Below are positions 33,245-41,817 of a DNA stretch of 47,057 nt, piece by piece. Made by a program: the position numbers and the translations under genes. The notes beneath the pieces were generated by a model, which saw only the letters and a list, made by a program, of their open reading frames with translations, did no database searches and was not told the origin of the DNA. This DNA is from an uncultured Clostridium sp. (lineage in GTDB: Bacteria > Bacillota > Clostridia > Clostridiales > Clostridiaceae). Position 1 is the first letter of the stretch. Every line of letters starts with the position of its first letter. Where the stretch lies: positions 1 to 47,057 of the forward strand of contig NZ_CAMQRY010000005.1 in NCBI RefSeq assembly GCF_947036855.1. Direction: 5' to 3'.

Positions 33245-36214
33245 ATGAAATCTTATTTTGATAACATACTTTATATGGATATAAAAACAAGTAATAAAAG
33301 TCCACAAAATGGAGAAATAGTAGAACTTTCTGCTATTAAATTTGTAGATGGTAAAGCTTCATCTTTTCATAGCCTTATAAAAAATCAAAACCCTATAAAG
33401 AAAACTCTCTTTAAAGATATACCTGGCATTGATGCAATTAGCCTTGCTAAATCACCTGACCTTTTTAGTGTTTTAGATGACTTTAAAATTTTTGCAAGTA
33501 ACCTAAAAATAATAAGTCATAATGCAATGTACAAAAAAGAATTTTTAGAAGTTGCTGCTTTTAAAAGTAATATGATTATAAAAAATCAATTTTTAGACTC
33601 TTTAGAACTTATATCGCTTCTTGAGCCTTATCATACAGAGTTTAGCCTTAAATCTTTTACTGAAAAAACTCTTATGAAAAAGTTTATTAATAGAGCATCT
33701 GAAAATGTTACATATACAATTGAAATAATAAATAAAGTTTTAGAAAGAACCAATATTGGAGATTTTACTTCTATGTATAGTTCTCTCATAAAAGACTGGG
33801 CTTTCACACCATACCTTGATAAATTCCATATGGATGAGGAGCTTATGAAAAATAAAGAAGAGATTATTTTTATACCTCAAAACATAACTCCTGTTAAAAC
33901 AGTTAAACTTAAAAGAAATTGTGAAGACTCTTTAAAAGATGAAAAAGCCTTTAAAGAAATTAATCCTAGTTATAGATTTAGGCAGGCACAATATGATGTT
34001 ATGAAAAATGTCAGAACTTCACTAGACCAAGGAAATATCTCTATTATTGAAGCACCAACTGGAACTGGTAAAAGTGTAGCTTACCTACTTCCATCTATTG
34101 TAAAAGCTTATAAAACAGGACAAAAAATCTTTATATCAACTAATACTAAAGAACTTCAAAGACAGCTTACACAAAAAGATATTCCTTTTTTACTTAAATC
34201 TTTTGACCTTGAAAACAAGGTTGATTTTGTAAATATTAAAGGTAAGGGGAATTATATTTGTCCTGATGTTCTTGATGATGTTTTAAAAGATACTATATAT
34301 GACCAAAATAAATCTACAATTGAAAAACTTGCTATAGTTTTCCTTGATAGATATTCAAAAAGTGGTGAATATGGTGATATTGAAGAAATTAATTTTTACA
34401 TAAGAGATCATTTCAAACTTGATAACTTTTTACATTTTTGTAGTTCTGATAGTGATGGCTGTGATGTGAATCGCTGTCATAAAAAGTGTTTTTATAAAAA
34501 TACTGTTGAGAAGTTAAAAGACAGTACAATCATTGTTTTAAATCATGCACTGCTACTTAGATGGAGTTATGATGATGAAATTAAGAACGTTATAATAGAT
34601 GAGGCTCATAATCTTAGTGAATCTATCTTTGATGCCTATGCAAGTGGAATAAATTCTAAATCTTTAAAAAGACTTATGTATGAAATCCTTGATTATGAAA
34701 AAAAGAAAGGTTATATAAACTATGTTTGGAGATATGCTAGAAATAGAAGTACAGACTTTAGAGAAAAGCTTCGAGATAAAATTAAAGTAGCTTTTGAGAC
34801 GGTTGATAGAATATCATATATTGCCTTAAAATCTACACAGCTTGAATATGATTTAGATGTTACTTTTAGCCCTGACTTCCCTAACTATGTTGATACAAAG
34901 CATGAGCTTTTAGTTTTAAAGGAAGATTTACTTGATATATACAAAGACCTTAAAAGCTTTATTGATGCTAATAACCTTGAGGATTCAGCTATTAAAAATA
35001 GAGGTGAAGTTCTTATGAAAAAAGTTGAAAGACTTAAAGAATGTATAGATTTTATAGAAGTTTATACTGCAACTCATGAGGATACAAGTTGTTATGGTTT
35101 CTACTGTGCTAAAAACCATAAACTATTTGAAGCATATTTAAAACATCTTAATTCACCTCTTATATTTTTCGAGAAATTTTTAAACTCACTGCATAGTTGT
35201 ACATTCTTATCTGCAACTCTTAAAAGTCGTGGAAACTATGATTCATTCATGAAATCACTTGCAATAGATAAGGTTTCTGATAAATATATAAATCCTGTTT
35301 TAAATATCGATAATAGCTTTGATTTACCACAAAGAACTATGGTAGCTTCACCCTCTGATGCACCTAGATATTTTGATGAAGATTTTAATAAATATATGGT
35401 TAAATCAACTCTTGATATCCTTGAAAAAGTTCCTGGTAACCTTTTAATACTTTTCACAAGTAAAAAAAGACTTGAAGCTTTTAGAGATAAGATTTCTTTA
35501 TTTTTAGCCTCTAAAAATATAAAATTATATCAAGGAAAAAGAGATATAGAAAAACTTCAAAATTCAGATGAACGTTCAGTTTTACTTGGTTCAAAAGGAT
35601 TTTTTGAAGGAATAGATATTCCTGGAGATTCACTTAGTGCAGTTTTAATGGATAAACTTCCAATAATAAATCCACATGACCCTCTTTATGCTAAGTTTAT
35701 GAAAAATGGGAAAAGTTTTGATTTTATAAATACACCAAGAGTTGTAACAAACTTTAAACAATGTTTTGGTAGGCTTATAAGAACAGAAATGGATTATGGT
35801 TATTTTATAGTTTTTGATAAAGGTAGTAAATCTTACCTTTGGTCAGAACTTTCAAGAGAATTTAGAAATATAAAATTTACTTCTGAAAATACATACTCTC
35901 TAATAAATTCAATGGATAAAAAATATATAGAATGGAATGTCCTTAATATGAACATAATAATAGAGAATAGCATTTCAGATTTTAAAAAATTTATTATTGC
36001 TAATAAAAAAGAGCTATTTGGTAACTCCCTAAAACTCGTAACTTATATTAATGACTTTTATAAAATTGAACTTCGCAATAAAAAACTGAACCAGAATATA
36101 ATTTTTGAAAGTAAAAATAAAAAGTTACTAGCAATATATGCACCTTCTAATACTGAGATACAACTTAAGAGCAAAAAGCTGATCTTAGATGTTCTTAACA
36201 TTTGCTTCAATTAA
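33245..36214 (+). CDS. dinG: DinG/XPD-type helicase with N-terminal, catalytically degenerate DnaQ-like domain
   Basis: A 989-residue protein. Residues 1-165 align by eye with the DEDDh exonuclease domain of Firmicute DinG, but the catalytic residues are changed. ExoI is D12-I-K14 instead of DxE, ExoII has K97 where Asp is expected (SHNAMYKKEF), and ExoIII has N149 and N154 for His and Asp (NRASENV). The helicase has Walker A K276 (TGTGKS) and the DEAH box D452-H455. C339, C399, C406, C411 and C415 lie between these, placed like the Fe-S cluster of E. coli DinG/XPD. The C-terminal motor includes GFFEGIDIPGD and QCFGRLIRTE. AAGGAGGG precedes the ATG. It should unwind 5'-tailed, forked or R-loop DNA, while the nuclease domain is probably only structural. 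Confidence 0.92.
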   Translation: MKSYFDNILYMDIKTSNKSPQNGEIVELSAIKFVDGKASSFHSLIKNQNPIKKTLFKDIPGIDAISLAKSPDLFSVLDDFKIFASNLKIISHNAMYKKEFLEVAAFKSNMIIKNQFLDSLELISLLEPYHTEFSLKSFTEKTLMKKFINRASENVTYTIEIINKVLERTNIGDFTSMYSSLIKDWAFTPYLDKFHMDEELMKNKEEIIFIPQNITPVKTVKLKRNCEDSLKDEKAFKEINPSYRFRQAQYDVMKNVRTSLDQGNISIIEAPTGTGKSVAYLLPSIVKAYKTGQKIFISTNTKELQRQLTQKDIPFLLKSFDLENKVDFVNIKGKGNYICPDVLDDVLKDTIYDQNKSTIEKLAIVFLDRYSKSGEYGDIEEINFYIRDHFKLDNFLHFCSSDSDGCDVNRCHKKCFYKNTVEKLKDSTIIVLNHALLLRWSYDDEIKNVIIDEAHNLSESIFDAYASGINSKSLKRLMYEILDYEKKKGYINYVWRYARNRSTDFREKLRDKIKVAFETVDRISYIALKSTQLEYDLDVTFSPDFPNYVDTKHELLVLKEDLLDIYKDLKSFIDANNLEDSAIKNRGEVLMKKVERLKECIDFIEVYTATHEDTSCYGFYCAKNHKLFEAYLKHLNSPLIFFEKFLNSLHSCTFLSATLKSRGNYDSFMKSLAIDKVSDKYINPVLNIDNSFDLPQRTMVASPSDAPRYFDEDFNKYMVKSTLDILEKVPGNLLILFTSKKRLEAFRDKISLFLASKNIKLYQGKRDIEKLQNSDERSVLLGSKGFFEGIDIPGDSLSAVLMDKLPIINPHDPLYAKFMKNGKSFDFINTPRVVTNFKQCFGRLIRTEMDYGYFIVFDKGSKSYLWSELSREFRNIKFTSENTYSLINSMDKKYIEWNVLNMNIIIENSISDFKKFIIANKKELFGNSLKLVTYINDFYKIELRNKKLNQNIIFESKNKKLLAIYAPSNTEIQLKSKKLILDVLNICFN

Positions 36215-36217
36215 ATA

Positions 36218-36252
36218 TAAAAAGCTCCAATCGCATTGATTGGAGCTTTTCT
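36218..36252. terminator. Bidirectional terminator between the dinG-type and CBS genes
   Basis: AAAAGCTCCAATC (36220-36232) and GATTGGAGCTTTT (36238-36250) form a perfect 13-bp stem with a five-base loop and A/T tracts on both sides. It sits between convergent genes and can serve both. Confidence 0.93.
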
Positions 36253-36277
36253 AATATAAAATTTTCACTTTATAGCT

Positions 36278-36703
36278 TTATACTAAACTAACTTTTCTAA
36301 GTTCATTTAACTTTGAATAGCAATATTCTATTATGTCACTTCTTTTAATTATCCCAATAAATATCCCATCATCATCAACAACAGGAACAAAGTTTTGTGA
36401 TGTTGCAAGTGATATTAAGCTATCCATATCAGAATTTATTGTAACACTTTTATGGTTCACCTTTCTATCAATCTCATGCACTCTTACTTTATCAGTATTT
36501 TTAAAATCTAGCCCTTCTGTATTCTTAATCTTCCAAAGTAGATCTCCTTCAGTCAAAGTCCCAACATATTTACCTGCTTCATTTATAAGTGGTATAGCTG
36601 TATAACTGTGATGCTCCATTCTTTCAAGAACTCTTCGCATTGTAGCATTCTCTTTCTCATGAACTACTTCTATCTTTGGTGTTAAAAAAAATGCAATATT
36701 CAT
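36278..36703 (-). CDS. Tandem CBS-domain protein
   Basis: A 141-residue protein made of two CBS motifs at about 8-60 and 80-135 (SYTAIPLINEAGKYVGTLTEGDLLW and NFVPVVDDDGIFIGIIKRSDIIE are the strands, residues 33-57 and 100-122). Stand-alone CBS pairs usually sense adenine nucleotides or c-di-AMP and act through a partner; none is evident here. It resembles YkuL/CbpB-type proteins in length and layout, but the call is only to domain level. AGGATTAATTT precedes the ATG. Confidence 0.85.
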   Translation of the reverse strand: MNIAFFLTPKIEVVHEKENATMRRVLERMEHHSYTAIPLINEAGKYVGTLTEGDLLWKIKNTEGLDFKNTDKVRVHEIDRKVNHKSVTINSDMDSLISLATSQNFVPVVDDDGIFIGIIKRSDIIEYCYSKLNELRKVSLV

Positions 36704-36864
36704 AAATTAATCCTATCCCTCAACTTTTTTAAATTAATGATAATATATTATTCCATAAAATTACCATTACTTCTATTTTAGCATAATTTTTCTCTCTTGA
36801 TATTAAAAAAATTATTACATATCAATTAACTTTTCTCATCTTACTATCATATAAAACAAATAAT

Positions 36865-37785
36865 TTATTTTTTCTTTTTATTTGCCTTAAGCTTATAAGA
36901 ATAATTGAAATATTCATAGTTATCTAGCGTTGTTATTTCATCATCAAATATAGTTTTACCTGAAATATTTTTTCTAAGTATAACCTCTTGAAGGTATCTA
37001 CCATTACACATTTCATCTTTACATTTTACAAGTGAAACAAATTTAGTTACAAGTAATGTAAGTGGTTCTGTTATATCAAGATCTCCACCACACTTTTGAC
37101 ATTTCATTTCTATTGTATAATCCATTGGGTCATAGTTTCTTAAATCTTTAATTTTTATTGAAGGTAACTCATAAACATTATTAACTATATAATCTTTAAT
37201 TAAATCTTCTTTATATGACTTTCTTAAAACCTCTGCTGTATAATCACAGTCATTTAAGGCATCATGAAGTTTACTATTATCAACTTCAATTTTTAATTCA
37301 TCAAGTGCAGCTTTAAGCCCCATTGCCTTTTCATATGAGAAAAGTTTTGTACAGTAATTTTGTAAATCTAAGTAATCCTTAATCCAAAAAATCTCTGCAT
37401 CATCACACTTTTGATATCTAGCATTTATAACAATTTCAGCTATATCAGACTTTGCCCATGAACATAAAACATTATTATCTCCAGCAAATTCTCTAAGTTC
37501 TTTAAGTCCTTGCTTTAAGCTAATTGCTGTTTTAAGGTCATTATTTGTTATACCTGTCATATCAGTTATAATTGGGTTTAAAACAGTAAAAGCATAAGGC
37601 TTTATATAAGACTTATATTCACCTATCTTATTCATTTTATCATCAAGTTTAACTGCACCTATTTGTATTATTTCATTTTGAACCTCTAAAGTTCTAAGAT
37701 TTGCATTTCTCTCATATATACGAGGAAAATACTTTTTTATATTTTGCATATTATTAAATTCTAAATCTATTATTACATATCCCAT
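36865..37785 (-). CDS. DEDDh 3'-5' exonuclease (ERI-1/KapD-like) with C-terminal zinc ribbon
   Basis: A 306-residue protein. The exonuclease fold (1-195) keeps all catalytic residues: D7 and E9 (IIDLEFNN), D114 (SWAKSDIAE), H174 and D179 (LHDALNDCD). The YVIIDLEF and long first insert (KKYFPRIYERN) point to the ERI-1/KapD group, which acts on structured RNA or single-stranded nucleic acid. A C-terminal C4 site (C229, C232, C255, C260) probably binds zinc. In contrast to the DinG-type protein nearby, this nuclease should be active. AAGGGAAGC precedes the ATG. Its substrate is unknown. Confidence 0.86.
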   Translation of the reverse strand: MGYVIIDLEFNNMQNIKKYFPRIYERNANLRTLEVQNEIIQIGAVKLDDKMNKIGEYKSYIKPYAFTVLNPIITDMTGITNNDLKTAISLKQGLKELREFAGDNNVLCSWAKSDIAEIVINARYQKCDDAEIFWIKDYLDLQNYCTKLFSYEKAMGLKAALDELKIEVDNSKLHDALNDCDYTAEVLRKSYKEDLIKDYIVNNVYELPSIKIKDLRNYDPMDYTIEMKCQKCGGDLDITEPLTLLVTKFVSLVKCKDEMCNGRYLQEVILRKNISGKTIFDDEITTLDNYEYFNYSYKLKANKKKK

Positions 37786-37845
37786 TTCATGCTTCCCTTC
37801 AATAATCTTATAAAGATAACCTATATTTTATATTATGTTTTAATT

Positions 37846-37884
37846 ATAAAACTCCAAAATAGGTATAACCTCTTTGGAGTTTTA
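37846..37884. terminator. Terminator between the DUF262 gene and the exonuclease gene
   Basis: AAAACTCCAAA (37848-37858) and TTTGGAGTTTT (37873-37883) form an 11-bp stem with a 14-base loop. It lies 20 bases after the DUF262 gene's stop codon. Confidence 0.8.
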
Positions 37885-37903
37885 AACTTATATTACAAAG
37901 CTA

Positions 37904-39646
37904 TTAGAACTTAGTGAAAATTTCCATTGCTCTCTCTACAAGGTCATTTTGTCTATTTTCTAAAACTTCCATATTCCAATTATTATTGCTAAATATTTCT
38001 TTTGTGATATTAAAATCACCTTTTTTACTTAAATACTCATCTACTTTATCAGCAAACGGTTTATTATTAAGTCTTGTATTTTTAGCTCCTGCTATAAGTA
38101 CAAGATTTCCAAATTTATTAGCAAAGTTTCTTCTCTCATCAGCCTTAAAGTTTGATATCCAATATGCATCCTTAGAATTTCTAGGAAGTATATGTTCTAC
38201 CATAACTTTATTTGTATAGTAATCAACAGTTTCTGATTTATTTAATTCTATATCCATTCTTACAAAGATGTACTTAGGAACTGTCATTCTTCCTTTACTA
38301 TAAAAATCTATATCTGTTAATGCATTCTTAAAGAAGTTTGTTGTCTTCTCAATATCACCTATAAATGCATCACTCTCTTTAATCTCTTTAAGTGTTGTAG
38401 CATTATCTATAATATTAAGTATATCATAAACTCTTCCTAGTCTATCAGCAAATGAATTACCATTTACCCAGTCTATAACAATTCTTTTCTCAAGAATTGA
38501 AACAAATTCAAATATCTCGTCATCATTTGTTCCGAACTTTTCTATAAATTTAATTACAGTAGCAGCCCAATCTTCATAAGGTAGGAACTCTCTCATAGCA
38601 GTAACAAGATTCTTATAATAAACAACCTTCTCTTTATCTGCAACATTAATCTGTGCATCTAAAATATACTTACTATAAATTTCTTTTATATTATGCATAT
38701 GAGTTGTAAATTCTTTTCCTTTATATCCATCTGTTTCAGGATATACAACTTTTGTATACTCATCATATAATGAAGCTTCTGATTTTTTCTTAAGTGCTAT
38801 TGTTCTCATAAATCCTATAAGCATTTCAAGAGAATCTTTACCTAAATCAACTTCATCATTTTCCCAAATCTGTGCAAATTCTTTTCTATCTTCTAAAGGT
38901 ATAACTCTAAGGTTTTCACTTTTAAGTAAATCTGCATTTGTAAGAGGAAGTCCTCTTGAGTTTATAACATTAAATAATCTAAATGCTGACTCAAATGTAT
39001 TTGTAGTTATAACAACTAAAACAACTTTTTGAAGTAAATATTTTATAAAATTATTAAGTTTCTCTTCTAATACTTCACCTTTTCCATCTATAAAGCTACC
39101 TTTAAAGATATCTAAAGCATTAACCATATTAAGTTTAGCTTCTGTAAGCTCTGTTTTATCAAGGTCATTTACAAATGTTGTTCCATTTTCTGAAAGTATG
39201 TATTTTTTAAAGAAATCACTTTCTTTTCCTCTAACCTTAACTCTTATATCTTCTTTTATTCCCATAAGCTCATTTGCTTCTTGGTATACAAGTGATGATA
39301 ATACTTTTTTATAATCATCATTTTTAATTATATCTCTAATAGTTGCTATAAGAATTATTAATGATGTAAGTCTTTGTTGCCCATCAATAACTTCATAACG
39401 ACCAAATCCATCTTCTCTATATTCTTTTCCACAAAGAACTATACTTCCTATAAAGTAAGGCTCAAAGTTTTCAAAATCTTTTCCTTCATTTAATCTAATT
39501 GAATCATTTATATCATCAACTAATTGTTTTAAATTTTCAGTAGTCCATGAGTATGCTCTTTGGTAATCTGGTATTTCAAATAAAAACTTTGGACTTAAAA
39601 GGTCTTTAATGAAATATTCTTTTGCTTCTATTTTATCCGTAAACAA
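37904..39646 (-). CDS. DUF262-DUF1524 nuclease (GmrSD-like)
   Basis: A 580-residue single-chain protein. The N-terminal DUF262/ParB-like NTPase region has IPDYQRAYSW and the D88-G-Q-Q-R motif (YEVIDGQQRLTSLI). The C-terminal DUF1524 has a His-Me/HNH site with H485 (VEHILPRN) and the downstream NLVLIAGAKNTRLNN. This is the architecture of GmrSD-type IV restriction enzymes, which use NTP to cut modified DNA, and of several other phage-defence nucleases. The start is TTG with GGAGG eight bases upstream. It is monocistronic and lies next to a MutS-like gene and an exonuclease. Target specificity cannot be told. Confidence 0.87.
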   Translation of the reverse strand: MFTDKIEAKEYFIKDLLSPKFLFEIPDYQRAYSWTTENLKQLVDDINDSIRLNEGKDFENFEPYFIGSIVLCGKEYREDGFGRYEVIDGQQRLTSLIILIATIRDIIKNDDYKKVLSSLVYQEANELMGIKEDIRVKVRGKESDFFKKYILSENGTTFVNDLDKTELTEAKLNMVNALDIFKGSFIDGKGEVLEEKLNNFIKYLLQKVVLVVITTNTFESAFRLFNVINSRGLPLTNADLLKSENLRVIPLEDRKEFAQIWENDEVDLGKDSLEMLIGFMRTIALKKKSEASLYDEYTKVVYPETDGYKGKEFTTHMHNIKEIYSKYILDAQINVADKEKVVYYKNLVTAMREFLPYEDWAATVIKFIEKFGTNDDEIFEFVSILEKRIVIDWVNGNSFADRLGRVYDILNIIDNATTLKEIKESDAFIGDIEKTTNFFKNALTDIDFYSKGRMTVPKYIFVRMDIELNKSETVDYYTNKVMVEHILPRNSKDAYWISNFKADERRNFANKFGNLVLIAGAKNTRLNNKPFADKVDEYLSKKGDFNITKEIFSNNNWNMEVLENRQNDLVERAMEIFTKF

Positions 39647-39679
39647 GTTTCTTCCTCCAATTCTTTATCTCAATTTTCC

Positions 39680-39709
39680 AAAAAAAAAAGCCTTTTCATA
39701 AAAAGGCTT
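39680..39709 (-). terminator. Rho-independent terminator after the MutS-like gene
   Basis: AAGCCTTTT (39709-39701) pairs with AAAAGGCTT (39696-39688) around a four-base loop, with more than eight Ts on the minus strand. Confidence 0.95.
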
Positions 39710-39810
39710 AATTTTATATATTATGTTAACTATGCTTTCATTATATCAGACTTACTTATTATTGTCTAAATGAGATATCTATCTCTTCTAGTCTTAATTT
39801 CCAAGTAAAA

Positions 39811-41610
39811 TTATTCTATTTCTATACCTGCCATCCTCATAAGATATCTAGCATTTCTAGTTTTAGAAACACCATCACGAAGCTTATAATCAAATTTCAG
39901 TTTATCATTCTCATAATATTCTCTAAAATTATAATTAACAACAAAATTATCTTCTTTTTCCATATCACAAAGTTCTAAATCATGAGTTGATACAAGCCCT
40001 ATACTCTCACCCTCTAAAAGTTGATTAATTAAAACTTCTGCCCCCTCATGTCTATCAATAGAATTTGTTCCCTTAAATATTTCATCAAGAAGAAAAATAA
40101 TTCTCTCATTATTTTTAGCACCATCAACTATCTTCTTAACTCTTTTTATCTCAGCATAAAATGATGAAATATTCTCATTTAAATTATCAGCAGTTCTCAT
40201 ACAAGTATAAATACTAACAATTGGAGTTTTAAAAGATTTAGCCTTAACCCCAAGCCCTAAATATGATAGGAACATACTAAATCCTATACTTCTTAAAAAT
40301 GTACTTTTACCAGACATATTTGAACCTGTTATAAGTGCAACTCTCTTTGACTTATCAAGTCTAAAACTATTTTTAACACCCTCTTCTAAAAGCATAGGAT
40401 GAACAATTTCTTCCGCCTCTAAAATCAAATCATCATTTATAACCGGCATAACATATTCATTTCCTGACACAACACTTAAACTTTCAAGTGCTTCAAACTC
40501 ACCAATTGCCATCATCCAATCATTTATATGCTCTTTATTTTTAATCTTCCACTTTTCTGCTCTAGCAAGTAAATGATAATCAAAATAAAGTGCTGCATTT
40601 AAAATTATATAAAAAGCATTATGTCTATCATTTATCCAAGACCCTATTCCATAAAGACTTTCAAGTTCCTGACTTGCCTTTCCTTTATTTATAACTCTGC
40701 TTTGTATAGCCTTTAACTTCTCTGAATTAAAAGTTTCATTTTCTAAAAGTTTAAGTGCCACAACATAACCTGAAAGGTCACCCTTTAACTCTTCAAAAAG
40801 ATTTATACCACTTTCAGCCTCTCTACTCACCCTTTTTACAATAATATAATTAACTGCTAAAAGACTTAAAAATGTTACAACATCAACCATACCAAGAAAA
40901 GCAAAAACAAGTGCTGACAATGTTATAATAGGTGCAACAAACCTAAGAATAGTTATACCAGTAGATAAAAAACTACTATTATCAGTTTTAGCCCACTCTA
41001 AAATAAAATGTTTCTTTTCCTTATTTTTGTCAGAAAAATCTTCTTTTCCAAGTGCTGATAAAAATTTCTCACGAAACTCAAATTTTAAAGCTAACTCTTT
41101 TAAAGCATCTTGTGTTTTATAAATTTCATTTTTACTAAGACCATCTTTAAATACTAATCTATCACGAAGTTTTTCTCTTCCATATATAGTCCTTGTTGCA
41201 TTAACCCATTGAAAAAATGATTTTTTTCCAAAAACATCAAGGTCTGATGCAAATTTATGCTCTCCATCAAGATATTCTTCTCCAGTATCTAAAAACTCTT
41301 TCCACTCTCCACTAGACCTCTTAATATCATCACTATTAAGATTTATAGAATTTTCAACACTAGTCCTTTCTGCTTCAACAATATTATGCCATTTAATTAA
41401 AGCAAAAAATATTATAATTGCTACAATTACAAAAACTACTGAAACCATTTTAAAACTGCTTCCAAAGAAATAATTTGCTGCAAATACAATAAGCACTATA
41501 CAATCTACAAATCTAAGTGCACTAACCAAATTATATCTTCCATTAATACCTTTAAGCTCATCTTCTTTTTCTTTTATTCGTCTATTATAAAATTCTAATT
41601 TTTCTTTCAT
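39811..41610 (-). CDS. Membrane-anchored MutS-family ATPase
   Basis: A 599-residue protein. A basic coiled N-terminus is followed by a hydrophobic hairpin at about 28-70, then a soluble helical segment and a second hairpin at about 213-258. A MutS-like clamp/lever region leads to the MutS ATPase: Walker A GSNMSGKST with K435, FYAEIKR, Walker B IIFLLDEIFKGTNS, and the STHDLEL switch. It has no mismatch-binding domain I (no FxE) and no Smr domain, so it is neither MutS1 nor MutS2. The membrane segments imply action on DNA at the membrane or a non-repair role. AGGGGG precedes the ATG. It is monocistronic. Confidence 0.85.
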   Translation of the reverse strand: MKEKLEFYNRRIKEKEDELKGINGRYNLVSALRFVDCIVLIVFAANYFFGSSFKMVSVVFVIVAIIIFFALIKWHNIVEAERTSVENSINLNSDDIKRSSGEWKEFLDTGEEYLDGEHKFASDLDVFGKKSFFQWVNATRTIYGREKLRDRLVFKDGLSKNEIYKTQDALKELALKFEFREKFLSALGKEDFSDKNKEKKHFILEWAKTDNSSFLSTGITILRFVAPIITLSALVFAFLGMVDVVTFLSLLAVNYIIVKRVSREAESGINLFEELKGDLSGYVVALKLLENETFNSEKLKAIQSRVINKGKASQELESLYGIGSWINDRHNAFYIILNAALYFDYHLLARAEKWKIKNKEHINDWMMAIGEFEALESLSVVSGNEYVMPVINDDLILEAEEIVHPMLLEEGVKNSFRLDKSKRVALITGSNMSGKSTFLRSIGFSMFLSYLGLGVKAKSFKTPIVSIYTCMRTADNLNENISSFYAEIKRVKKIVDGAKNNERIIFLLDEIFKGTNSIDRHEGAEVLINQLLEGESIGLVSTHDLELCDMEKEDNFVVNYNFREYYENDKLKFDYKLRDGVSKTRNARYLMRMAGIEIE

Positions 41611-41781
41611 ATAAAGCTACCCCCTTTTATCACTTATAGTTTACTTACTTCTTCTATAAATTATACTAATATATAAAGTATATTCTTTGTACAAAACTTT
41701 AATTAACTTAGCATTTTATTATTATGTAACCCACTATAAGTAATTTATACTCAAAACACACCTAAAATATACCTATTATAT

Positions 41782-41810
41782 AAAAAATGCTATGGCATAA
41801 TACCATAGCA
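41782..41810 (-). terminator. Rho-independent terminator after the zinc-binding protein gene
   Basis: TGCTATGG (41810-41803) pairs with CCATAGCA (41795-41788) around a seven-base loop, with six Ts on the minus strand. Confidence 0.93.
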
Positions 41811-41817
41811 CTCAAAA

